From the NCBI GenBank assembly GCA_023415775.1, contig JAEZJM010000008.1, forward strand, positions 62,001 to 126,000: DNA of 64,000 nt, given 5' to 3'. This DNA comes from Bacillota bacterium. GTDB lineage: Bacteria; Bacillota; Negativicutes; Sporomusales; UBA7701. The notes below the pieces were generated by a model, which ran no database searches, was not told the DNA's origin, and saw only the letters and a list, made by a program, of their open reading frames with translations. Shown here in pieces: positions 1-7,003 of this stretch (position 1 is the first letter of the stretch; the number at the start of each line of letters is the position of its first letter). A program made the translations under genes and the position numbers.

Positions 1-923
1 TCCTCGGCCACAATGCCGCCGACGTCCTCCTCGACGGCGGCCGGGCCGTCGGTGTGCGCGTCTCTCCCCCCCAAAGCACCGAATACCTCACCGACCTCGT
101 CATCCTCGCCGACGGGGCCAATTCCCTGCTCGCCGAGCGAGCCGGCCTCATTCCCCCCGTCACGGCCGCCAACCTCTCCCTGTACGCCAAGGAGACCATC
201 GCCCTCCCCCCCGAAACCATCGAAGAACGCTTCTGCCTCCCGCCCGGCCAGGGCGCCGCCATCGGTCTCATCGGCTACCCCACCGCCGGCTTCAACGGCA
301 CCGGCTCCATCCACACATTCCACGACAGCATCAACATCAGCGCCGGCATGGCCGTCAGCGACTTCGCCGCCGGCGGCTTCAGCCCCGGCGACCTCCTTGA
401 GCGCATAAAAAAACACCCCCGCATCCAGCCACTCCTGGATGGGGGAATAACCACCGAATACGGCGCAGCCATGATTCCCGAAGGCGGCTACCACGCCATC
501 CCGCCCCTCGTGCATCCGGGGCTCCTCATCGCCGGCGACGCCGCCTCGCTAGTCAACGGCATCCACGGCATCAATCTCGCCATGTGGTCGGGCTTCTACG
601 CCGCCAAAGCAGCCTACGAAGCAAAAAAGAGCCGCGACTTCTCGGCCCGCAAACTCTCCCTCTATCGCACCCTCCTCGACGAAAGCTTCATCCTCCAGAA
701 CATGCGGGCCAACGCCAAAGCGGCGGCCCTCCAGCGCGACAGACCCTACCTTTTCGACCTCTACAGCCGCCTGGCCAACGAGGCCGCCTACCAGATGGTC
801 CGCGAATATCCCATGCCCGTTAAAGACAAGCGCAAATTCATCTGGCGCAAAGTCACCAGTCTCCAGCCGGTCGGCAAGATCGCCGCCGACATATGGCAGG
901 TTCTCAAGTTGGTCAAAGGATGA
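1..923 (+). CDS. fixC: FixC-type electron transfer flavoprotein-quinone oxidoreductase, 5' truncated by window edge
   Basis: The frame is open from base 3 and the true start lies upstream, so only the last 306 residues are seen. It is an FAD-dependent oxidoreductase of the ETF-QO/FixC family: ILADGANSLLAERAG is the substrate-domain DG motif and LIAGDAASLVNGIHG is the second FAD-contacting GD motif. In FixABCX complexes this subunit carries FAD and passes electrons from the FixAB flavoprotein toward quinone, with FixX as ferredoxin partner. The following fixX overlaps its stop codon (ATGA), which supports the identification and suggests translational coupling. fixA and fixB are presumably just outside the window. 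Confidence 0.9.
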   Translation, partial: LGHNAADVLLDGGRAVGVRVSPPQSTEYLTDLVILADGANSLLAERAGLIPPVTAANLSLYAKETIALPPETIEERFCLPPGQGAAIGLIGYPTAGFNGTGSIHTFHDSINISAGMAVSDFAAGGFSPGDLLERIKKHPRIQPLLDGGITTEYGAAMIPEGGYHAIPPLVHPGLLIAGDAASLVNGIHGINLAMWSGFYAAKAAYEAKKSRDFSARKLSLYRTLLDESFILQNMRANAKAAALQRDRPYLFDLYSRLANEAAYQMVREYPMPVKDKRKFIWRKVTSLQPVGKIAADIWQVLKLVKG

Positions 924-1207
924 GCAAGCTCGCCGCCAAAATCGCCCTCGTCGAATTCCGTCCCGACGACGGCTGGCAGCATGTCGTCATAACCGATCAG
1001 GAAAAATGCCGCCGCTGCCCGGACAAAAACTGCCTGCGCGTCTGCCCATCGGGCGTCTTCGCCTGGGACAACATTCCCGGCCACCCCGTGCTCGTCTTCT
1101 ACAAACAATGCGTCGAATGCGGCGCCTGCCGGCTGGCCTGCCCCGAAGACGCCATCGAATTCTCGTACCCGCACGGCGGGTATGGCGTCGTCTTCCATCA
1201 GGGTTAA
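920..1207 (+). CDS. fixX: FixX ferredoxin-like protein
   Basis: A 95-residue ferredoxin-like subunit of the Fix electron-bifurcating complex. Two cysteine groups are visible: CRRCPDKNCLRVCP near residues 32-45 and CVECGACRLACP near 64-75, the usual layout for [4Fe-4S] binding in this family. I start it at the ATG overlapping the fixC stop (ATGA); AAAGG lies directly before it, so initiation is probably coupled to fixC. An in-frame ATG at 893 has no ribosome-binding site. The stop codon overlaps the stop of the convergent gene on the other strand (TTAA at 1204-1207). Confidence 0.9.
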   Translation: MSKLAAKIALVEFRPDDGWQHVVITDQEKCRRCPDKNCLRVCPSGVFAWDNIPGHPVLVFYKQCVECGACRLACPEDAIEFSYPHGGYGVVFHQG

Positions 1208-1701
1208 TCCTTCCCCAATACGAACGGTGCGAACCCCACCTGTGTCCAGGCCGCGTTGTAAAGCTGACGCAGCAGGCCGTCGAGACGGCGCCGCAGCATC
1301 CCCTTCACCTCCGCCAGCGAGCTGAAGAACAGCCTGGTCGCCGGATGCGCGCTGTTGAGCGCCGCCTGCTGATAATACTGGCCCGACTTCTCCGTCAGCA
1401 CGATCAAAAACCACAGCGACGCCAGCCCGACGACCGTCGACTCTCCCGAAGTCCCAAGCTTGGCTGTGGCCTCCTGCCAGACGCTGTCCGGCCCCAAAAG
1501 CTCGGCGGCGCTCACCTCCGGATAGCGGCCGCTGTCCACATCCACATACTGGGCCCGGTCGACCAGCAGCTCGATCCCCGCCTGGAACGTGCCGACAGCG
1601 GTCACCACCGTCTGCAACTCGGGCGGCGACTGAGCCATCACCACCTCCACCTCCTGGCGAATCTGCGCCTCAAGAATTGCAGCGAACTGAAACACCTGCA
1701 T
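1204..1701 (-). CDS. Conserved-looking hypothetical protein, helical, ferritin-like size
   Basis: A 165-residue protein I do not recognise. It is predicted mostly helical, with no signal peptide or membrane segment, and ends in a compact motif (GFAPFVLGKD). The segment LFFSSLAEVKGMLRRRLDGLL looks like the last helix of a four-helix bundle, but the Glu/ExxH metal ligands of ferritin-like proteins are not obvious, so I do not assign that function. A GAGGGGGAGG ribosome-binding site precedes the ATG. It is convergent with fixX and downstream of the tautomerase gene, from which it is separated by a hairpin terminator. Confidence 0.6.
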   Translation of the reverse strand: MQVFQFAAILEAQIRQEVEVVMAQSPPELQTVVTAVGTFQAGIELLVDRAQYVDVDSGRYPEVSAAELLGPDSVWQEATAKLGTSGESTVVGLASLWFLIVLTEKSGQYYQQAALNSAHPATRLFFSSLAEVKGMLRRRLDGLLRQLYNAAWTQVGFAPFVLGKD

Positions 1702-1720
1702 CCCTTGCCTCCCCCTCCGG

Positions 1721-1756
1721 TAAAACAGCCCGGTCCGCCACCGCGGAACGGGCTGT
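1721..1756 (-). terminator. Intrinsic terminator after the tautomerase gene
   Basis: ACAGCCCG pairs with CGGGCTGT around a GC-rich interior, followed on the minus strand by TTTT. It lies just after the tautomerase stop codon. Confidence 0.6.
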
Positions 1757-1763
1757 CAGCGTA

Positions 1764-1952
1764 TTACTTCTTATCGGCCATCAAAGTCCCGGCCTTGGCG
1801 ATATTCGTCTTCGGCTGATCGCGGATGATGATCGTCACAGCCTCAGGCGGGCACTTAGCGGCCTCCACTACGGCCGCGGTAACCTTTTCGGCCAGCTCGC
1901 GCTTCTGTTCGATGCTGCGGCCCTCTACCCAGTCAATTTGCACTATCGGCAT
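1764..1952 (-). CDS. 4-oxalocrotonate tautomerase family protein
   Basis: A 62-residue protein of the 4-OT/DmpI family. These small enzymes use the amino-terminal proline, exposed after Met removal, as catalytic base in keto-enol tautomerisation; here the sequence begins MPIVQIDWVEGRS. The remaining body (EKVTAAVVEAAKCPPEAVTIII) has the family beta-alpha-beta pattern and length. The physiological substrate cannot be told from sequence. A GGGGAGGAAAT ribosome-binding site precedes the ATG, and a terminator hairpin follows, so it looks monocistronic. Confidence 0.88.
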   Translation of the reverse strand: MPIVQIDWVEGRSIEQKRELAEKVTAAVVEAAKCPPEAVTIIIRDQPKTNIAKAGTLMADKK

Positions 1953-2072
1953 AAAATTATTTCCTCCCCGCTAGTTTTGATTAGTGTAATTCGCCGTCGC
2001 CCAAAATATCCCTGCTCATCCTTCCATCGAAAGATAATATACCCCGGCATTCTCCCGCCGTCTTCAGGCAGC

Positions 2073-2100
2073 AAAAAACCGCCGGCGGATTACCGGCGGT
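2073..2100 (-). terminator. Intrinsic terminator of the duplicated-domain gene
   Basis: On the minus strand ACCGCCGG and CCGGCGGT form the stem, followed by TTTTTT, 13 bases after the stop codon of the gene at 2114-2770. Confidence 0.85.
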
Positions 2101-2113
2101 CTTCCCGAAAAAA

Positions 2114-2770
2114 CTACGGCAGCAAAAGCCCCGTGAGAGCCAGCAGATTGACCCAGGCGCGGAACGTCCCCACCATCGGCAGAACGCCTCCGCACAGAGC
2201 CGGCCCGAATACGTTCACAGAGCCAAGGGTAATCAGCAGCGGCGCCACCGTCGTCCCCGGCCCGAACAAAGCCAGGCATTCGGAAACCTCGCCAAGCTGG
2301 CCGCCGATCACCCAACCGCCGATAATAACGACACCTACATTCTGCCCCTCAAGCTCTTCCAGCTCCTCGATAAGCACGCTCTGCTGGCGGACCATCGCCT
2401 TGCCCGGTTTCACATTCCCGCTGTACTTGCCGCCATACTTGCCGCCGGACGCCAGCTTGCCCGTCTCGCTGATCGGCGGAAAAACGAACGGGCCCTCGAC
2501 GACAATGGCGATGTTGCAGACATCGACGAGGAACTCGCTCAAAAGAATATCCACCCCCGGCAAAGTAGGGTTGGGCGGACGGAACCTCACCGCCGTCACC
2601 CCCACGATCCCCACCGCCGGCAGCACGGTGATGACGCGGTCCTCCAGCCTGCCCAGGCGGCCGAAAACCGCCGATCCGTCGATAAGCAGCAGCAGCACAT
2701 TGCGGTCCCGCAGCCCGCGCAGCTCCTGGGCCAGCTCGCGGTTGCAGTAACAATGCAGCGGAGTATCCAT
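2114..2770 (-). CDS. Unknown protein with two LSm-like repeats joined by a Gly-Lys-Tyr linker
   Basis: A 218-residue protein I cannot name. It contains an internal repeat: residues about 10-50 (ELAQELRGLRDRNVLL...IDGSAVFGRLGRLED) resemble about 130-170 (LIEELEELEGQNVGVV...IGGWVIGGQLGEVSE), each with a short helix then beta strands as in LSm-like or DUF2642-like domains. Between them is a low-complexity stretch with GGKYGGKYSG. The C-terminus is hydrophobic. In a spore former, such Gly/Tyr/Lys linkers and small beta modules recall coat or exosporium proteins, but that is inference. TAAAGGAGGT lies 10 bases before the ATG, with a promoter-like sequence upstream and its own terminator. Confidence 0.65.
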   Translation of the reverse strand: MDTPLHCYCNRELAQELRGLRDRNVLLLLIDGSAVFGRLGRLEDRVITVLPAVGIVGVTAVRFRPPNPTLPGVDILLSEFLVDVCNIAIVVEGPFVFPPISETGKLASGGKYGGKYSGNVKPGKAMVRQQSVLIEELEELEGQNVGVVIIGGWVIGGQLGEVSECLALFGPGTTVAPLLITLGSVNVFGPALCGGVLPMVGTFRAWVNLLALTGLLLP

Positions 2771-2797
2771 ATGGCAAACAACCTCCTTTATACTTCC

Positions 2798-2825
2798 TGT
2801 ATATATATTATGGTAACTTCATCAA
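2798..2825 (-). promoter_or_regulatory. Possible sigma-A promoter for the duplicated-domain gene
   Basis: On the minus strand TTGATG, 16 bases, then TATACA, about 28 bases before the start codon at 2770, with the ribosome-binding site between them. Confidence 0.45.
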
Positions 2826-2883
2826 AGATGTTACTATCCGCCACTAGAGGCCGCCCTCCTTCGTCATTGCCCGCACAGGGCAA

Positions 2884-2915
2884 AAAAATAAACGGCCCCC
2901 GCAAAGGGAACCGTT
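2884..2915 (-). terminator. Intrinsic terminator of the TVP38 gene
   Basis: On the minus strand AACGGTTCCC pairs with GGGGGCCGTT, then TATTTTTTT. It starts immediately at the end of the TVP38-family gene. Confidence 0.85.
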
Positions 2916-3601
2916 CACTCCTGCTCCGGCTGTCCGCCCTTCTTCTGGCGCCGCCTGCGCCACCACAGCCAACCGTACAGCGCCACCACCAGCGCCACAA
3001 TCGCCACCAGGCGGGTCATATTCTCGCCGGCGAACACGAGATCGTGGCCCAGAAGCACCTTCACGACCACCGGCGGCAGCTTGCCGAGAAAAGTGGCCCA
3101 GAAAAAGTCCCGCACCGAGATGCGGCTCACCGCCGCCACCGCGGTGATGATCCCCGACGGCGCCAGCGGCAGCAGCCTGGCGATAAGCAGCGCCTTAAAC
3201 CCGTTTGCCGCGCTGTAATCGTCCACCTGCTTGAGATACGGGCTGTGGGCGATCCACCGCGCCACCGCCTGGCGGAAAAAGAACCGGGCGAAGACGAACA
3301 TGAAAACCGCGCCGATGACCTCGCCCGACCAGGATATCAGCGTCCCCCACGCCAGCCCGTACACGATGCCCGCAGCGCCCGACAGGATCATGAACGGGAA
3401 AACGACCGTAAAAGTCATCACCACGAACAGCGCCAGGGTCACAACTACGCCCCAGGCTCCGAACGAGCGGAGGTATTCGGCCAGGGCGGCGATATCGCCC
3501 TTCCTGATAATCCCGTATGCGTGCTGAAAAAACTCCGGCTGCCAAAGATACAACAAAACGCCGGTGGCGATTATGAACAGCCATCCCCAGATTTTGCCCA
3601 T
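2915..3601 (-). CDS. TVP38/TMEM64 (VTT domain) membrane protein
   Basis: An integral membrane protein of the TVP38/TMEM64/DedA-related VTT family, 228 residues from the chosen start. Hydrophobic segments alternate around the family core: FPFMILSGAAGIVYG with following GTLISWSGEVIGAV, and RLLPLAPSGIITAVAAV toward the C-terminus, ending in a basic tail (WWRRRRQKK). Family members act in membrane lipid scrambling or transport, but the substrate here is unknown. I start at ATG 3601 because the open frame upstream is AT-rich leader; GGGACGGGG precedes this ATG. A second member of the family lies at 48140-48841. Confidence 0.85.
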   Translation of the reverse strand: MGKIWGWLFIIATGVLLYLWQPEFFQHAYGIIRKGDIAALAEYLRSFGAWGVVVTLALFVVMTFTVVFPFMILSGAAGIVYGLAWGTLISWSGEVIGAVFMFVFARFFFRQAVARWIAHSPYLKQVDDYSAANGFKALLIARLLPLAPSGIITAVAAVSRISVRDFFWATFLGKLPPVVVKVLLGHDLVFAGENMTRLVAIVALVVALYGWLWWRRRRQKKGGQPEQE

Positions 3602-3679
3602 GTGCCCCGTCCCTGCAAAAAAAAATAAAAATACCTGTTTCCGCAATAAGCATACTAAAATAGTTCCTAAAAGGCAACC

Positions 3680-3707
3680 AAAAAGAAACAGCACCGCTTA
3701 GGTGCTG
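3680..3707 (-). terminator. Intrinsic terminator after the small Cys-rich gene
   Basis: On the minus strand CAGCACC, a 5-base loop and GGTGCTG, then TTTCTTTTT. It separates the small gene at 3713 from the TVP38 gene. Confidence 0.85.
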
Positions 3708-3712
3708 CCCGG

Positions 3713-3919
3713 CTAACCCTGCCACTGCCCGATCTCACTGCGGAAAATCCGGCACGCGCCGCCCTGCCAATGGACACAGTCCGGGCATCGCCGCGCAAAG
3801 CTCGCCTCGGAGACGTTGACCCACGAATACCCGTAGCCCATGGCGTTGATCACATGCTCGAACTCCCGGCACTCGCCGGCGATACCCCGCACCTCTTCCT
3901 CGCTGAACCTCTTCTCCAC
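3713..3919 (-). CDS. Small cysteine-containing hypothetical protein
   Basis: A 68-residue protein that I do not recognise. Its C-terminal half holds CPDCVHWQGGACRIF, a CxxC plus distal Cys arrangement that could bind a metal or form a disulfide. I choose GTG at 3919 because GAGGTGG lies six bases upstream of it; the upstream ATG at 3938-3940 has no ribosome-binding site and the Shine-Dalgarno sequence would fall inside that longer frame. Strong terminator follows. Function unknown. Confidence 0.55.
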   Translation of the reverse strand: MEKRFSEEEVRGIAGECREFEHVINAMGYGYSWVNVSEASFARRCPDCVHWQGGACRIFRSEIGQWQG

Positions 3920-3970
3920 GACGCACCACCTCAGCCACATTTAACCTTAGTGTGCGCCGGCCGGTGGTCA

Positions 3971-4084
3971 TTATTCCCACAGCGTGAAGAGAATCATCGC
4001 CAGCGCGATCAGGGCGACCGCCGCCACCGTTCCCTTGCCGTACAACAAGCTGTGAAAATCCCGGCTGTCTTCCTCCTCCGGCAT
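3971..4084 (-). CDS. 37-residue single-span membrane peptide
   Basis: A very short gene: MPEEEDSRDFHSLLYGKG followed by one hydrophobic helix (TVAAVALIALAMILFTLWE) ending at the stop. The start is well supported by AGGAGG seven bases upstream and by a sigma-A-like promoter at 4165-4193. The acidic N-terminus would remain cytoplasmic or surface-exposed depending on orientation. It may be a regulatory or stress membrane peptide; no function can be assigned. Confidence 0.55.
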   Translation of the reverse strand: MPEEEDSRDFHSLLYGKGTVAAVALIALAMILFTLWE

Positions 4085-4164
4085 GCCCCCGCCTCCTGTC
4101 GCAAATGATATTTGCAGGCCGCAAAGCCCTGCCCGCGGGCCGCGAAAAAATTTTTCCCAATCAA

Positions 4165-4193
4165 TGTATAACCTGCGCATAGCGCGGGCACAA
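4165..4193 (-). promoter_or_regulatory. Sigma-A-type promoter of the 37-residue membrane peptide
   Basis: On the minus strand TTGTGC, 17 bases, TATACA, about 80 bases before the start codon at 4084. Confidence 0.55.
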
Positions 4194-4226
4194 TGATAAC
4201 GTAAAATTTTCTCCTCTCCCATAATT

Positions 4227-4253
4227 GGCGGCACCAGCCGCCGCTTTTTTTTT
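4227..4253 (+). terminator. Hairpin with T-run at the recG 3' end, canonical only for plus-strand RNA
   Basis: GGCGGC-ACCA-GCCGCC is followed on the plus strand by GC and nine T. The T-run overlaps the recG stop codon. On the minus strand the hairpin is followed only by AATTAT, so it would be a weak recG terminator; its clear polarity is against antisense transcription entering recG. Confidence 0.6.
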
Positions 4254-6303
4254 ACCCCTGAAAAATCATTCCGAAATGATCGCCGAACCGTTCGCGCAGC
4301 ACCGGCCGCACCGCCGCGAACTGCTCCGTCGCGGCCACCGTGCTTTGCGCCGCCTGGCGGGCCTCCAGCAGCACCCCCGTATCCTTCAGGATATCGGCGA
4401 TCTTCAGATCGGGGATGCCATGCTGGCGGGTGCCGAAAAACTGCCCCGGCCCCCTCAGCTCCAAGTCCTTCTCCGACAGCACGAAGCCGTCCCGGACCTT
4501 TGCCATTATCTCCAGGCGCTCTTTCGTTTCCGGGCTCTGATTGTCCGACAGCAGGATACAGTACGACTGGTGCTCGCCGCGGCCGATACGGCCCCGCAGC
4601 TGATGGAGCTGGGCCAGCCCGAAGCGGTCCGCCCCCTCCACCGCCATCACCGTGGCGTTGGGCACATTCACCCCCACCTCGATCACCGTCGTCGCCACCA
4701 GCACCTGCACCTCTCCGCTGTAGAAGGCGCGCATCGCCGCCTCCTTTTCCGCCGCCTTCAGGCGGCCGTGCACCAGCGCGCAGGAAATATCGCGGAAATA
4801 CGTCCCCTTGAGCTGCTCGTAAAGCTGCGTCGCCGCCTGCACCTCCAGCTTGTCAGACTCCTCCACCAGCGGGCAGACCACATACCCCTGGCGGCCGGCC
4901 GCGACCTCCTTGACAATGAAATTATAAACCCGCGCACGCATATCGCCGCCGACCGAATACGTCTTCACCGGCTTGCGGCCAGGCGGCATCTCGCGGATCA
5001 CCGAAACATCGAGATCGCCGTACACCGTCAGCGCCATCGTTCGCGGGATAGGCGTCGCCGTCATCACCAGCACGTCCGGCGTCGGCCCCTTGGCCTGCAG
5101 CAGCGCCCGCTGCCTCACCCCGAAACGGTGCTGTTCATCCGTCACCACCAGCCCGAGATGCCTGAAGACCACATCTTCCTGAATAAGCGCGTGGGTGCCG
5201 ATCACGAGATCCACCAGGCCGTCCCGCAGACGGCTCAGCACCTCCTCGCGCGTCCTCTTCGTCAGGCTGCCGGTCAGCGCCGCTATCCTCACGCCGTGCG
5301 GCGCCAGCAGCTGGGCGAGCGTATGGCAGTGCTGCTCGGCCAGGATCTCGGTCGGCGCCATCATCGCCCCCTGGTAGCCTCCGGCCACCGTCTTGGCGAG
5401 GGCGATCGCCGCCAGCACCGTCTTGCCGGAGCCCACGTCGCCCTGCACCAGGCGCTGCATCGGCCGGGCGTCCTCCATATCGGCCTTGATCTCCGCCAGC
5501 GCCGTCCGCTGATCCTTCGTCAGCGCGAACGGCAGCGCCGTCTCCACCCTCTTCACCAGGGCGTCGTCCGGGCCGTGCTTGATCCCCGTCCCCTCCTGCT
5601 TGTTCAGGCTCTTCAGATACAGCAGTCCGCACTGCAGCAAATACAGCTCCTCGAACACCAGCCGCCGCCTGGCCGCCTCCAGCGTGGCAGCGTCGGCGGG
5701 GAAGTGGATATTCTCCAGCGCCGCCCCCCGGCCCATCAGCTTATACTGGCCGATCACCGCCGGCGGCAAAAACTCCGGCCGCTCGCCGTCCGCGTCCAGC
5801 GCCTGGCGGATCAGCGTCCGCAGCCAGCGCTGGCCGACACTCTCGCTCGCCGGGTATATCGGCACGATCCTGCCGGTATGGATAAGATCGGCGCCGTCGA
5901 CCACCTCGATCTCCGGGTGGGAAACCTGCACCTGGCCGTAACGCCGCTCCACCTTGCCGGAAATTATCAGCTCCATCCCCGGCCGGAACCACTTCTTGAT
6001 ATACGGCTGGTTGAACCACACCAGCTGGGCGGCGCCGGTCGCGTCGCGCACCGTCAGCTTCGTCAGTGTCAGGCCGCGCCGCGGCCGCGAATCGGTCACC
6101 GCGCCCACCAGCGCCTGGAAAGTCTGCATCTCGCCGTCGCCCAACGCCCGTATCGGCTTGAGCTCGCTGCGGTCCTCGTAGCGCCGCGGGTAATGCTCCA
6201 GCAAGTCGCTGAGCGTGAAAATGCTTAGCTTGGCCAGCAGCGCCGCTTTAGCCGGCCCCACGCCCTTGATGAATTTGATGTTCGTATCTCTTCCGATTGT
6301 CAA
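4252..6303 (-). CDS. recG: ATP-dependent DNA helicase RecG
   Basis: RecG, 683 residues, remodels stalled replication forks and Holliday junctions. The N-terminal wedge/OB domain (residues about 1-230) includes GVGPAKAALLAKL. Helicase motifs follow: Walker A GDVGSGKT near 288, DEQH near 390, TATPIPRT, and in the second RecA domain TTVIEVGVNVPNA and QLRGRIGRGEHQSYC. Length and motif order are as usual for RecG. The start is TTG with GAGGTGAT upstream. A palindromic hairpin lies between it and the DUF1858 gene upstream on the same strand. Confidence 0.97.
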   Translation of the reverse strand: MTIGRDTNIKFIKGVGPAKAALLAKLSIFTLSDLLEHYPRRYEDRSELKPIRALGDGEMQTFQALVGAVTDSRPRRGLTLTKLTVRDATGAAQLVWFNQPYIKKWFRPGMELIISGKVERRYGQVQVSHPEIEVVDGADLIHTGRIVPIYPASESVGQRWLRTLIRQALDADGERPEFLPPAVIGQYKLMGRGAALENIHFPADAATLEAARRRLVFEELYLLQCGLLYLKSLNKQEGTGIKHGPDDALVKRVETALPFALTKDQRTALAEIKADMEDARPMQRLVQGDVGSGKTVLAAIALAKTVAGGYQGAMMAPTEILAEQHCHTLAQLLAPHGVRIAALTGSLTKRTREEVLSRLRDGLVDLVIGTHALIQEDVVFRHLGLVVTDEQHRFGVRQRALLQAKGPTPDVLVMTATPIPRTMALTVYGDLDVSVIREMPPGRKPVKTYSVGGDMRARVYNFIVKEVAAGRQGYVVCPLVEESDKLEVQAATQLYEQLKGTYFRDISCALVHGRLKAAEKEAAMRAFYSGEVQVLVATTVIEVGVNVPNATVMAVEGADRFGLAQLHQLRGRIGRGEHQSYCILLSDNQSPETKERLEIMAKVRDGFVLSEKDLELRGPGQFFGTRQHGIPDLKIADILKDTGVLLEARQAAQSTVAATEQFAAVRPVLRERFGDHFGMIFQG

Positions 6304-6328
6304 AGTATCACCTCAAGGCAATTTGACA

Positions 6329-6367
6329 AACCCCCATATGCCGGCGTAACACCGCAAATGGGGGCTG
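6329..6367 (-). terminator. Hairpin between DUF1858 gene and recG
   Basis: CCCCCAT and ATGGGGG form the outer stem with a GC-rich inner region, followed on the minus strand by TTTG. The T-run is poor, so this may be a weak terminator or processing site. Confidence 0.4.
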
Positions 6368-6387
6368 ATCAACGGCCGAAATAGCCT

Positions 6388-6582
6388 TTACTGTTCGGTG
6401 GCCTTATTCAGCTCCGCCACCAACTTCTCCACATCCACCTCATGCATGCGGGCGCCGCCGGCCACCGTCTCGTTGGCCGCGCCCATACAGCCGATGCAGC
6501 CCATGCCGTGACGGGCGAACACTTCCCGCGCCGCGGGGCACTGCCGCAAAACCTCGCTGATCGGCGTATCCTTCGTGATCAA
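6388..6582 (-). CDS. DUF1858 / hybrid-cluster-associated redox disulfide protein
   Basis: A 64-residue protein of the DUF1858 family (often called hybrid-cluster-protein-associated redox disulfide domain). The signature is FARHGMGCIGCMGA with a CxxC pair at about residues 29-32, preceded by the TPISEVLRQCPAA helix. Family members are thought to act as small thiol redox proteins; the partner is not known here. The start is TTG, with GAAGGGGG upstream. It is divergent from rpmB and upstream of recG. Confidence 0.85.
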   Translation of the reverse strand: MITKDTPISEVLRQCPAAREVFARHGMGCIGCMGAANETVAGGARMHEVDVEKLVAELNKATEQ

Positions 6583-6627
6583 TCTTGCCGCCCCCTTCCC
6601 GCTTCTTGTGCGGTTCTATTTCCATAC

Positions 6628-6657
6628 ATTATGATGAAAATCCTCCCCCGGACACAA
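6628..6657 (-). promoter_or_regulatory. Possible promoter of the DUF1858 gene
   Basis: On the minus strand TTGTGT, 18 bases, CATAAT, about 45 bases before the TTG start at 6582. Confidence 0.45.
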
Positions 6658-6682
6658 CCGGCGGAATTTATTGTTCCAGGCC

Positions 6683-6712
6683 TTGCATATAGGGCGGCAA
6701 CTGTGTTAAAAT
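6683..6712 (+). promoter_or_regulatory. Sigma-A-type promoter of rpmB
   Basis: TTGCAT, 18 bases, TAAAAT, giving a leader of about 45 bases before the rpmB ATG at 6765. Confidence 0.6.
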
Positions 6713-6764
6713 ACTGATGTTATCGTCATAAGTATGTCTCGTCCCGTCGAAGGAGGTGGAATTA

Positions 6765-6956
6765 ATGGCCAACGTATGCGAAATCTGTGGCAAAGGCGAA
6801 ACCGCCGGCATGAATGTCAGCCACTCGAACCTGAAGACCAAACGCACCTGGAAACCCAACATCCAACGCGTTAAAGCCCTCGTCCAAGGTGAGATCAAAA
6901 GAGTAAACGTCTGCACCCGTTGCCTGCGTTCCGGTAAAATCCAGCGGGCGGTTTAA
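6765..6956 (+). CDS. rpmB: 50S ribosomal protein L28
   Basis: Ribosomal protein L28, 63 residues. It has the cysteine-containing (C+) form: CEICGK near the start and CTRCLRSGKI near the end give four cysteines suited to zinc binding. The body matches the family (KTKRTWKPNIQRVKA). The ATG at 6765 is preceded by AGGAGGTGG, and the gene has its own promoter and terminator, so it is monocistronic and divergent from the minus-strand genes around it. Confidence 0.97.
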   Translation: MANVCEICGKGETAGMNVSHSNLKTKRTWKPNIQRVKALVQGEIKRVNVCTRCLRSGKIQRAV

Positions 6957-6969
6957 TATTACGCAGCTA

Positions 6970-7003
6970 AAATCCCCCGGCATAGCGCCGGGGGATTTTT
7001 TTT
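6970..7003 (+). terminator. Bidirectional terminator between rpmB and hslO
   Basis: AATCCCCCGG and CCGGGGGATT form the stem; eight T follow on the plus strand and four on the minus strand. It serves the convergent rpmB and hslO. Confidence 0.9.

Noticed and set aside
4225..6228. A 667-codon open frame on the plus strand opposite recG
   Set aside because: It is the antiparallel shadow of a clear recG gene; its product is rich in Arg, His and Pro with no domain. High GC at third codon positions keeps opposite frames open.
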